From: Stagnimonas aquatica
Lineage (GTDB): Bacteria > Pseudomonadota > Gammaproteobacteria > Nevskiales > Nevskiaceae
Assembly (NCBI RefSeq): GCF_003730135.1
Contig: NZ_RJVO01000005.1
Span: forward strand, 62,001 to 126,000
Reading direction: 5' to 3'
Length of the DNA stretch: 64,000 bases
This document shows, in pieces, positions 7,969-15,284 of this stretch; position 1 is the stretch's first letter; every line of letters begins with the position of its first letter. Both the position numbers and the translations under genes were made by a program. The notes beneath the pieces are model-generated. The model saw only the letters and a program-made list of their open reading frames with translations. It was not told where the DNA came from and did no database searches.

Positions 7969-9428
7969 ACCTGGCTGCGGCCGCGCTGGAACTGCGGCTC
8001 CAACTGCGTGGCCAGCGCCAGCAGCCGCCCTTCCTCGCCGTGCGGCGCGACGAACTGCGCACCAATCGGCAGGCCCGCCTCGCTCAAACCCATGGGCACA
8101 CTCATCGACGGCGTGCCGGTGAGGTTGGAGAGCTGGGTGAACGGCGTCCAGCGCAGGTTCTCGCGTGCCATGCGCTCCACCGCGCCGGTCTTCAGCAGCG
8201 CCTTGCCCAGGCCCAGGGCCAGGATCGGCTTCAGGCTGGCGCGCTGCCAGCCGGGCGTCACCAGCTCGCCGATTTTCGGTGCCGGGAAGGCGGTGGCGGG
8301 AATCAGGTACAGGTCGTAACGCTGGAAGTAGGCGCCGAGCGCGCGCGCGTAGTCGTTCCAGCGCCAGCGCTCGGTGACGTAGTCGCCGGCGCTGAGACCG
8401 CGACCGAGCAGCGCCAGCGCGCGGGTGTCCAGCTCGAAGTCCTCGTCGCGGGCGCCCAGCGCCTTGGCGGCGGCGACATTGGCGGCGGTCTGGCCGAAAT
8501 ACATGGTGATGAAACTCTTGGCCAGGGCCAGACCGTCGATCAGCGGCTCGGCGGCCTCGACCTGGTGACCCAGCCCTTCGAGGGTCTTGGCGGTCTCGTG
8601 GATCACCCGCACCACGTCGGGGTGCACGTCCTGGCCGATGGGCGAGCGGGTGGAGAACCCGATGCGCAGCCGCCCCGGCTCGCGCCGCGCCAGCTCGGCG
8701 AACGGCAGCGGCGGTGGCGGGATGCGGAAGGGATCGCCCGCCAGCGGCCCGCTCAGCACGTCGAGCATGGCGGCGGAATCGCGCACGCTGCGGCTCAGCA
8801 CGTGCTCGCTGGAGGCGCCGTCCCAGAACTCGCCGAACGCCGGGCCGCAGGGGTTGCGTCCGCGCGAGGGCCGCAGGCCGAACAGACCGGTGTAGGCCGC
8901 CGGGATGCGGATGCTGCCGCCGCCGTCGCTGGCGCCGGCCATCGGCACCACCCCGGCCGCCACCACCGCCGCCGCGCCGCCGGACGAGCCGCCGGGGCTG
9001 TGCGCCGGGTTGATCGGATTACGGGTGGGCGCGAAGCCTTCCGGCTCGGTGTAGCCCTTGAGCGCGAATTCCGGCGTTGCGGTCTTGCCGAAGATCACCA
9101 GGCCGGCGCGGCGCAGCCGCTGCACGTACTCGCTGTCCTGCGCCACCGGCTTGGTCAGCAGAAAGCGGTTGCCGGCACCGGTGGGCAGGCCGGCGATGTC
9201 CTGGGCGATGTCCTTGACCAGAAAGGGCACGCCCGCGAACGGCCCGATCAGCGGCCCACCAGCAGCCGAGCGGCCGGCGGCGTCGAGACGCTGGTGCAGG
9301 GCATTGAGCGTCGGCTCGGTGGCCTCGACGCGGGCGATGGCCGCCTCCAGCAATTCGCCGGGGCTGACCTCCCGCTTGCGCACCAGTTCGGCGAGACCCA
9401 GGGCGTCGTACTGCGCGTATTCCTTCAT
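7965..9428 (-). CDS. Amidase (amidase signature family), cytosolic
   Basis: A 487-residue enzyme without signal peptide. The Ser-cisSer-Lys triad is complete: Lys in VPFLVKDIAQD, cis-Ser in HSPGGSSGGAA and nucleophile Ser in ASDGGGSIRIPAA. The layout resembles 6-aminohexanoate cyclic-dimer hydrolase and related linear-amide hydrolases, but substrate assignment would be a guess. The gene converges with the DUF455 gene and diverges from the GNAT gene over a 123-base gap in which I see no clear promoter. Confidence 0.88.
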   Translation of the reverse strand: MKEYAQYDALGLAELVRKREVSPGELLEAAIARVEATEPTLNALHQRLDAAGRSAAGGPLIGPFAGVPFLVKDIAQDIAGLPTGAGNRFLLTKPVAQDSEYVQRLRRAGLVIFGKTATPEFALKGYTEPEGFAPTRNPINPAHSPGGSSGGAAAVVAAGVVPMAGASDGGGSIRIPAAYTGLFGLRPSRGRNPCGPAFGEFWDGASSEHVLSRSVRDSAAMLDVLSGPLAGDPFRIPPPPLPFAELARREPGRLRIGFSTRSPIGQDVHPDVVRVIHETAKTLEGLGHQVEAAEPLIDGLALAKSFITMYFGQTAANVAAAKALGARDEDFELDTRALALLGRGLSAGDYVTERWRWNDYARALGAYFQRYDLYLIPATAFPAPKIGELVTPGWQRASLKPILALGLGKALLKTGAVERMARENLRWTPFTQLSNLTGTPSMSVPMGLSEAGLPIGAQFVAPHGEEGRLLALATQLEPQFQRGRSQV

Positions 9429-9551
9429 CGTGATCGCTCGGCAAGCAGAATGGGGGACCGGTGACTAGAGTAACCAGCCGGCCGGCGACGCAGGGAGAAA
9501 AATGCAGCTCCGGCGCCAGGCCGCCGCATCCAGCCACCGCCCCCCGAATCC

Positions 9552-10082
9552 ATGTCCGAAACCGCGTCCGCCATCGCCGAAACCCGCCGCCTGCGCCTGC
9601 GCCCCCTGCGGCTCGACGACGCCGCCTTCATCCTGCGTCTGGTCAACGAGCCTGGCTGGTTGCGCTACATCGGCGACAAGCAGGTGCACACGCTGGACGC
9701 GGCCCGCGACTACCTCCGCAACGGTCCGCTAGCGATGTATGCGCGCGAGGGTTTCGGCCTCTGGCTGCTGGAGCGCCTGGACGACGGCCTGCCGCTGGGC
9801 CTGTGCGGCCTGATAAAGCGCGACAGCCTGCCCGACCCCGACATCGGCTTCGCCCTGCTGTCCGAGTACGAGGGCCAGGGCTATGCCCGCGAGGCGGCGG
9901 AGGCGACGCTGGCGCTGGCGCGCACGCGCTACCGGCTGGCGCGGGTGCTGGCGATCACCTCGCTGGAAAACCCGCGCTCCATCGGCCTGCTGCAAGCCCT
10001 GGGCTTCGCCTATCTGCGCCAGCTCGAACTGGGCACCACCACCGCGCCCAACCCGGTGCGGCTGTTCTGCCGGGAGTTTTAG
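9552..10082 (+). CDS. GNAT family N-acetyltransferase (RimJ/RimL-like)
   Basis: A 176-residue product. It opens with ETRRLRLRPLRLDDAAFI, the start pattern of RimJ/RimL-type acetyltransferases, carries the acetyl-CoA pyrophosphate loop YEGQGYAREA, and ends with the NPRSIGLLQALGF segment conserved in the family. It probably transfers an acetyl group from acetyl-CoA to a protein N-terminus or small amine in the cytosol. The acceptor is unknown. It stands alone on this strand, and palindromic repeats follow it. Confidence 0.88.
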   Translation: MSETASAIAETRRLRLRPLRLDDAAFILRLVNEPGWLRYIGDKQVHTLDAARDYLRNGPLAMYAREGFGLWLLERLDDGLPLGLCGLIKRDSLPDPDIGFALLSEYEGQGYAREAAEATLALARTRYRLARVLAITSLENPRSIGLLQALGFAYLRQLELGTTTAPNPVRLFCREF

Positions 10083-10098
10083 AGAAACCCCGCACAAG

Positions 10099-10128
10099 TC
10101 GTCATTCCGGCGAAAGCCGGAATCCAGT
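10099..10128. repeat. REP element, first arm of a BIME-like pair
   Basis: GTCATTCCGGCGAAAGCCGG followed by AATCCAG is a compact hairpin (TTCCGGC pairing with GCCGGAA around GAAA). Sequences of this kind are known as widespread dispersed REP elements in Gammaproteobacteria. It lies 17 bases after the GNAT gene. Confidence 0.75.
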
Positions 10129-10159
10129 CCCTGATACCGCGTTGAACTGACTGGTACTC

Positions 10160-10207
10160 GATGCCGGCGCCTGGCCCCCGCTTTTCTGGGGGGTCGCCGG
10201 CGTGACG
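10160..10207. repeat. REP-like element, second arm in opposite orientation
   Basis: Read on the minus strand this begins CGTCACGCCGGCGACCCCCC and resembles the start of the REP at 10099 (GTCATTCCGGCGA). The two are inverted with about 30 bases between them, a layout typical of BIMEs. The internal part CCCCCGCTTTTCTGGGGGG also folds. Confidence 0.55.
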
Positions 10208-10238
10208 GGCCGTGTCGAACCTGCACAGACCTTCCCCA

Positions 10239-10277
10239 GGCCGACGCCCGGGGCTAGAGCGCGCCCGGGCGCCGACC
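10239..10277. terminator. Hairpin between convergent GNAT and GMC genes
   Basis: Arms GGCCGACGCCCGGG and CCCGGGCGCCGACC pair over about 14 positions with two imperfect pairs and an 11-base loop. There is no T-tract, so it may act as a weak terminator or mRNA 3' protector for either gene. Confidence 0.35.
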
Positions 10278-10284
10278 TGAACCC

Positions 10285-11889
10285 TCAGACGGCAGCGGGC
10301 TTCAAGCGCTGCGCCAGCCGCGTGGCATTGCGCGCCGCCAGGGCGTAGATCGACAACTGCGGATTGGCGCCGATGCTGGTCGGGAACAGCGAGCCGTCGA
10401 TGATCGAGAGGTTCTGCAACTGGTGGTGGCTGCCTTCGCTGTTGACCACCGACTGCCTGGCGTCCTCGCCCATCGCGCAGCCGCCCATGATGTGGGCGGT
10501 GCCGAGCGCGAGCTTGAACTTCTTGTAGGCGAGGTTCTCGATCTGGCGCTTGGCCTCGGTCCAGTTCGGGCTCCAACTGGCGTCGAGATGCGCGGCCATC
10601 ACCTGGCTGGCGCCACCGGCGAACTGCGCCTCGGCCATGCGCAGCAGCGCGTTCTTGAAGCCACGGAACAGGTAGTCGCTGACCTCATAGTCGAGCAGAG
10701 GATTGCCGGCCTCGTCGATCCGCACCTCGCCGCCAGGGCTGTCTTCGTGGAAGCCGTCACGGGTCAGCGCCAGCATGACGTTGAACTGCGGCAGTTGGGC
10801 GATGTTCTGGCTCAGCTCCGGGCCGCTGCGGCCGAACAGCGCGGCGATCAGCGCCGGGTAGACCGGCGGCACTTCCATCTTGAAGCCGGGCGCGAAGTCG
10901 AACTGGCCACTCCACTGGAAATGGTCGCTGGCCACCGACTGCGGCGCGCCATACCAGCCGTCGATGCGTTCCGGCATCTGCGCGTAGGTGAACACCACCG
11001 GGTGGATGCAGGTGCGCTTGCCGACCCGGCCGTGCGGATCGGGCGCGCCGGAGCGCAGCAGCAGCGCCGGATTGTTGATGGCGCCGCCGGCGAGCACCAC
11101 GTGCTTGGCGCGCACGCGCACGCTCACGCCGCTGGGGTGGATGCAGTTGGCGTCGAGCGCCACCGCTTCCAGGCCGGTGACCCGGTCGCCGCTGAATTGC
11201 AGCTTGCGCACGCTCAGGTGGTGCACCAGGGTCGCGCCCTTGGCGAGCGCGGCGGGGATGCTCGCCACCAGCATCGACTGCTTGGCGTTGACCGGGCAGC
11301 CAAAGCCGCAATAGCCGGAGTTCCAGCAGCCACGGACATTGCGCGGGATCACATGCCATTCCCAGCCGAGCTTCTCGCAGCCCTTCTGCAAGACCGCGTT
11401 GTTGGCGTTCGGCGGCACGCCCCAGGGCGCGATGCCCAGGCGCTCGCTGCGCTCGTCGAACCAGGGCTTGGCCTCGTCCACGCTCCAGCCCTTCACGCCA
11501 TGCGCCTCGGCCCAGTGCCTGAGGGTTTCCGGCGGGGTGCGGAAGCTGGAGGTCCAGTTGACCGTAGTGGTGCCGCCCACCGCGCGGCCCTGCAAGACCG
11601 TGATGGCGCCGTCGGAGGTGGTGCGGCCGCTGGCCTCCTGGTACAGCTCGGCGTAGGCGCGCGCCTCGTTCATGTCCTTGAAGCTGGCCGAGGTCTTGAG
11701 CGGACCTTCCTCGATCAGCAGCACCTTGAAGCCGGCGTTGGCGAGAATCTCGGCGCTGGTGCCGCCACCGGCGCCGGTGCCGACGATGACGATGTCGGCT
11801 TCCAGCGTGGTCGGCGCGGTGAAGCTGGAGGCATCGCGCACGTCCCAGCCGGAAGCGATGCCGTCGGTATAGATGTCGTTGATGGCCAC
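10285..11889 (-). CDS. GMC-family FAD-dependent oxidoreductase
   Basis: A 534-residue flavoprotein. The FAD-binding Rossmann motif is DIVIVGTGAGGGTSAEILA at about residues 31-49, the GMC signature region is GRAVGGTTTVNWT, and the C-terminal active-site region includes AHIMGGCAMGEDARQSVV and GANPQLSIYALAARNA. It probably oxidises an alcohol or sterol-like substrate. The internal Cys-rich segment CWNSGYCGFGCPVNAK is characteristic of the long-chain-alcohol/cholesterol-oxidase-like subgroup. It follows the Tat-signal gene by 10 bases, so the two probably form a complex. The flavoprotein itself has no signal, so it may be exported with its partner. Confidence 0.88.
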   Translation of the reverse strand: MAINDIYTDGIASGWDVRDASSFTAPTTLEADIVIVGTGAGGGTSAEILANAGFKVLLIEEGPLKTSASFKDMNEARAYAELYQEASGRTTSDGAITVLQGRAVGGTTTVNWTSSFRTPPETLRHWAEAHGVKGWSVDEAKPWFDERSERLGIAPWGVPPNANNAVLQKGCEKLGWEWHVIPRNVRGCWNSGYCGFGCPVNAKQSMLVASIPAALAKGATLVHHLSVRKLQFSGDRVTGLEAVALDANCIHPSGVSVRVRAKHVVLAGGAINNPALLLRSGAPDPHGRVGKRTCIHPVVFTYAQMPERIDGWYGAPQSVASDHFQWSGQFDFAPGFKMEVPPVYPALIAALFGRSGPELSQNIAQLPQFNVMLALTRDGFHEDSPGGEVRIDEAGNPLLDYEVSDYLFRGFKNALLRMAEAQFAGGASQVMAAHLDASWSPNWTEAKRQIENLAYKKFKLALGTAHIMGGCAMGEDARQSVVNSEGSHHQLQNLSIIDGSLFPTSIGANPQLSIYALAARNATRLAQRLKPAAV

Positions 11890-11899
11890 GGGCGTCCTT

Positions 11900-12466
11900 T
11901 CAGGAATTCAGTGCGGAATACATCGGTGCCCAGGGGCCGGGATAACCGACCGCTTTCAGGCCCTCGGGCAGCGCAATCCAGTTGCCGACCACCAGCTTGT
12001 TGAGCGCCCGGTAGCCGCCGTTGAACAGGCCGATGGAGCTGTTGCGCCAGCGGTTCAGGAAGGCCTCGATCTGCGCCGGCTCGGCCTCCGCCCAGGGCTT
12101 GGAGACGCCAGCGGCGAGGCGCCGGGTCAGGCCGGTGTTGAGCAGGTCGAACAGCTGGTAGAGCATCTTCTGGGTCGGCGCCTGCAGGCGCGCGCCGGTG
12201 CCGTCGATGGCCTTCAGCAGCTGTTGCAGGTGCTCGGCACGGCCCTGCTGCGGCAGGCTGTCGGCCAGCACCAGCGGCGCGATGGCGGCAAACAGCGCGG
12301 CATCGCCGGCCCGCAGAAAGGCGTAGCCGGCGGCCGGCGCCTCCTGCTTGGCACAGCCGGCGAGGCCGGCGGTGAAGGCCCCGGCGCCAAGCAGGGCGGC
12401 GCTGCCGGCGGACAGCTTCAGGAAGTCACGGCGGCCGAACGCGGTCGGCTCTGCTGCTGGGGTCAT
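11900..12466 (-). CDS. Twin-arginine-exported small subunit for the GMC oxidoreductase
   Basis: A 188-residue product with a Tat signal: GRRDFLK followed by a hydrophobic segment and then GLAGCAK, whose Cys could be lipidated. The rest is helical and resembles the small (gamma) subunits that accompany membrane gluconate- or sorbitol-dehydrogenase-type GMC flavoproteins. It probably carries the flavoprotein across the membrane and anchors it. GAGGAGACCTC precedes the ATG as a good ribosome binding site. It overlaps no other gene and leads the two-gene unit with the GMC oxidoreductase. Confidence 0.75.
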   Translation of the reverse strand: MTPAAEPTAFGRRDFLKLSAGSAALLGAGAFTAGLAGCAKQEAPAAGYAFLRAGDAALFAAIAPLVLADSLPQQGRAEHLQQLLKAIDGTGARLQAPTQKMLYQLFDLLNTGLTRRLAAGVSKPWAEAEPAQIEAFLNRWRNSSIGLFNGGYRALNKLVVGNWIALPEGLKAVGYPGPWAPMYSALNS

Positions 12467-12507
12467 GAGGTCTCCTCAACCTGGCATGCTGTTTTTCGAG
12501 CAGCGCC

Positions 12508-12536
12508 TTTGTAAGCGGAATTGAACGACTGATCAA
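12508..12536 (-). promoter_or_regulatory. Candidate sigma-70 promoter of the Tat subunit-GMC pair
   Basis: On the minus strand TTGATC and TACAAA are separated by exactly 17 bases, each matching consensus at 4 of 6 positions, about 40 bases upstream of the start codon. A TTGA-N8-TCAA partial palindrome overlaps the -35 element and could bind a repressor. Not verified. Confidence 0.4.
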
Positions 12537-12599
12537 CCAGAGCCGAAACGTCAGTCGGATGGCGCCACGCCCGCTCCCGCGCCAAGCACCGCGCCTGCC

Positions 12600-13388
12600 T
12601 CAGCGGCCAACAAACACCGGCGGCCGGCGCTCGCTGAAGGCGCGCACCGCCTCCCTGGAATCCTCGCTCTGCATGATCGGCACTAGCTCCGGCAGCATCG
12701 CCGCCAAGCCGGCGAGGTCGCCCTGGCTGCGCGCCAGCCGCGCCAGCCTGAGGCTCGCCTGCACGCCCAGCGGCGCCTGGCGGGCGATGATTTCGGCCTG
12801 GGCAATGGCGCGTTCCAGCACCTGCTCGGCGGGTGCGAGTTCCTGTACCAGGCCAATGCGGTAGGCCTCCTCGCCGCTGAATTCCTGACCGCCGAGCAGG
12901 ATCTTCATGGCATGTCCCCAGCCGACCTCCCGCGCCAGCCGCACGGTGGCGCCGCCGCAGGCGTAGAAGCCGCGCTGCACTTCCAACTGGCCGAAGCGCG
13001 CGTCCGGCGCGGCGATGCGCACGTCGGCCGCCAGCATCAGTTCCACCGCCACCGTGAAGCTGACGCCACGTGCCGCCACCACCACCGGCTTGCGGCAGCG
13101 CCGCGACTCGTCGATGCCGAACGGCTCGATGCCGCCCTCGGGGACGATGGGCCACTGGCCGCCGGCGAAGATCGGCGCCCATTGCGGCAGGTCGAGGCCG
13201 GCGGTGAAGTGCTCGCCGTGGCCGAACAGCACGCCGCAACGCAGCTCGGGGTTGCTGTCCAGCTCGGCGTAGGCCAGGCACAGTGCCTTGTAGAGATCGA
13301 CATCCATGGCATTGCGCTTGGCGGGGCGGTTGAAGCCCATCAGCAGCAGGTGGCCTTGGCGTTCGACGCTGAGTTTGGGCTCGTTCAT
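12600..13388 (-). CDS. Crotonase-superfamily enoyl-CoA hydratase/isomerase
   Basis: A 262-residue crotonase fold. It has FNRPAKRNAMD, the first oxyanion segment GEHFTAGLDLPQW and the LEVQRGFYACGGATVRL region where family members carry catalytic acids. The second oxyanion segment, normally NG(x)3GGG, here reads RGVSFTVAVELMLAADVRIA, so the Gly triplet is replaced. The fold is secure; whether it hydrates enoyl-CoA or performs another crotonase reaction is open. It follows the GXWXG-like gene by 27 bases on the same strand and may be co-transcribed with it. Confidence 0.85.
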   Translation of the reverse strand: MNEPKLSVERQGHLLLMGFNRPAKRNAMDVDLYKALCLAYAELDSNPELRCGVLFGHGEHFTAGLDLPQWAPIFAGGQWPIVPEGGIEPFGIDESRRCRKPVVVAARGVSFTVAVELMLAADVRIAAPDARFGQLEVQRGFYACGGATVRLAREVGWGHAMKILLGGQEFSGEEAYRIGLVQELAPAEQVLERAIAQAEIIARQAPLGVQASLRLARLARSQGDLAGLAAMLPELVPIMQSEDSREAVRAFSERRPPVFVGR

Positions 13389-13415
13389 GGACGGGTGACT
13401 CCGAAAAAGTGGGGA

Positions 13416-13898
13416 TCAGGCCAGCGAGGACTCGTCGGCCACGCGGTGCAGCAAAAACGGCAGTGCCAGGCCGCGCAAGCCGGGACGGTCGATGGTCATC
13501 AGGCCGAGCAGGCAGTCCGGGCGCAGTTGCCGGAACTCGTCGGCGACGCCGCGCAGCAGCCAGGGCGCGGCAGCGGCATAGCGCGAGGCCAGCACCGGCC
13601 GGCCGTCCAGGCGCGAAGCCCGGGCCTCCTGCGACATCGGGATCAGGCCCTGGATCCGACCACGGCGCCGCACCAGGTTGAGCCCCTGCCCTTCGGCGTC
13701 GAAGCGCTTGCCGCGCCAGCCGTACAGGGGCGACACCCGCATCCCCAGCGGCGCCAGCCGGCGCAGCCAGCCAGGGCCGACGAACTCCGCGCGCCAGCAG
13801 CCGGACAGGCTGGCCGGCGGCGACAGCCCGGCAAACAGCGCCTGGGCGCTGCGAATGCCGGACAGGGCCGGCAGGTCATTGGCATCGACCGTGGTCAT
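13416..13898 (-). CDS. GXWXG/DUF4334-like protein
   Basis: A 160-residue product. LSGCWRAEFVGPGWLRRL, YGWRGKRFD and LLGLMTID followed by a short hydrophobic end fall in the order I associate with the GXWXG plus DUF4334 domains (small beta-rich proteins, function unknown). The match is by motif order only. It precedes the crotonase gene and is likely in the same transcript, which suggests a role beside acyl-CoA or lipid metabolism. Confidence 0.55.
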   Translation of the reverse strand: MTTVDANDLPALSGIRSAQALFAGLSPPASLSGCWRAEFVGPGWLRRLAPLGMRVSPLYGWRGKRFDAEGQGLNLVRRRGRIQGLIPMSQEARASRLDGRPVLASRYAAAAPWLLRGVADEFRQLRPDCLLGLMTIDRPGLRGLALPFLLHRVADESSLA

Positions 13899-13999
13899 TG
13901 GGGCTCTCCTCAGGGACCGGATTCTGGCATCCGGCGCTTGAGCCCGTGCAGGCAGCAGCGTAGCCTGCGCGCCTCTTCGATCCCGATGCGAGCCGTACC

Positions 14000-14656
14000 A
14001 TGTCCAACGTCCGTCCCCTCGTGCTGGCCATCCAGAACCGCGATCTGGCGGCCGCCAAGTCGGCGCTGGAGCGCGACGCCTCGCAGGCCACCGAGGCCAT
14101 CCCCGGCGGTATCTCGCCGCTGCTGTTCGCGCTCTACAACGGCGCCCGTGACATCGCCGAGCTGCTGCGCAGCTTCAGCGAGCCGAACATCTTCGAGGCC
14201 GCCGCCCTCGACGACGCCCGCCGGGTCGCCACCTGCGTGCTCGCCGACCCGGCGGCGCTGAGCAGCCACAGCCCGGACGGCTGGACGCCGCTGCACCTCG
14301 CCGCCTTCTTCGGCTCGCGCAACGCCGTGCTGGTGCTGATCGGCCTGGGCGCCTCGCTGGAAGCGGTGTCGCAGAACCCGATGCAGAACACGCCGCTGCA
14401 CGCCGGCATCGCCGGTGCCGCCGGCGAGTCGCTGGCGCCGCTGCTGATGGCCCTGGGCGGCAATGCCAATCACGTCGGCGGCAGCGGCGTCACCGCCCTG
14501 CACCTCGCCGCCACGCGCGGCTTCGAGGCGCTCTGCCGGCTGCTGCTGGCGCGCGGCGCCGACCGCCTGGCCAAGACCGAGGACGGCAAGACCGCCGCCG
14601 AGTTGGCGCGCGAACGCGGCCACCTGCCGACGGCGGCGGCGCTGGAACTGGCTTAG
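14000..14656 (+). CDS. Ankyrin-repeat protein
   Basis: A 218-residue protein without signal peptide, made almost entirely of ankyrin repeats: clear helix-turn-helix units start at GISPLLFALYNGARDIAELL, DGWTPLHLAAFFGSRNAVLV, NTPLHAGIAGAAGE and GVTALHLAATRGFEALCRLL, and it ends in the capping-like DGKTAAELARERGH. Ankyrin proteins mediate protein binding; no partner is indicated by neighbours. It stands alone on the plus strand between two minus-strand genes and converges with tadA. Confidence 0.9.
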   Translation: MSNVRPLVLAIQNRDLAAAKSALERDASQATEAIPGGISPLLFALYNGARDIAELLRSFSEPNIFEAAALDDARRVATCVLADPAALSSHSPDGWTPLHLAAFFGSRNAVLVLIGLGASLEAVSQNPMQNTPLHAGIAGAAGESLAPLLMALGGNANHVGGSGVTALHLAATRGFEALCRLLLARGADRLAKTEDGKTAAELARERGHLPTAAALELA

Positions 14657-14693
14657 GCGAGCACGCGCCGGCGTTCCGGCCCGCGCGGCAGCA

Positions 14694-15263
14694 TCAACGC
14701 CGGGCGCGGAAGAAGTCGCGCAGGATCTGCCCGCACTCGGCCTCCAGCACGCCGCCGGTCCAGTCGACGCGGTGGTTGAGCCGGGGATTGCCGATCACGT
14801 CGTACACCGCGTTCACCGCACCGGCCTTGGGATCGGGCGCGCCAAACACCAGGCGCTGCACGCGGGCATGGACGATGGCACCGGCGCACATCACGCAGGG
14901 CTCCAGCGTGACGTAGAGGGTGGTGCCGGGGAGCCGGTAATTGCCCAGCGCCTTGGCGCCGGCGCGCAAGGCGATCATCTCGGCATGGCCGCTGGGATCG
15001 TGGTCGCCAATCGGGCGGTTATAGCCCTCGGCCAGCAAGGCGCCATCGGCACCGAGCAGTACCGCTCCCACCGGCACCTCACCTTGCGCGGCGGCCTGCG
15101 CGGCCAACGCCAGCGCCCGGCGCATCCAGGTTTCGTCCTCGGGGCGAAGCTGGCCCGGGACGAACCTGCTTGCCTCGGAAGCAGGGCCGGAAACCTCTAC
15201 AGGATCAGTACTCACCGCGTCGTCCGCACCGTTGTCGATAACAAGCAGCGCGAATGTTCTCAT
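14694..15263 (-). CDS. tadA: tRNA-specific adenosine deaminase
   Basis: A 189-residue CDA-fold enzyme that deaminates A34 to inosine in tRNA-Arg(ACG). The zinc motif is complete: SGHAEMIAL (His and catalytic Glu) and PCVMCAGAI (two Cys), with the RNA-binding NPRLNHRVDW region. E. coli TadA is about 167 residues; the extra residues are an N-terminal, Asp/Ser-rich stretch of about 40 residues before DETWMRRALALA. Either the protein is extended or translation begins later, though no good internal ATG exists before Trp-Met. It starts 21 bases after the diguanylate cyclase gene on the same strand. Confidence 0.92.
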   Translation of the reverse strand: MRTFALLVIDNGADDAVSTDPVEVSGPASEASRFVPGQLRPEDETWMRRALALAAQAAAQGEVPVGAVLLGADGALLAEGYNRPIGDHDPSGHAEMIALRAGAKALGNYRLPGTTLYVTLEPCVMCAGAIVHARVQRLVFGAPDPKAGAVNAVYDVIGNPRLNHRVDWTGGVLEAECGQILRDFFRARR

Positions 15264-15284
15264 ACGCGGCCGGACTAGGCCGGA

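Noticed and set aside
7620-9464. A 614-codon plus-strand open frame.
   Set aside because: Antisense to the amidase and out of frame with the DUF455 gene; no motif or ribosome binding site.
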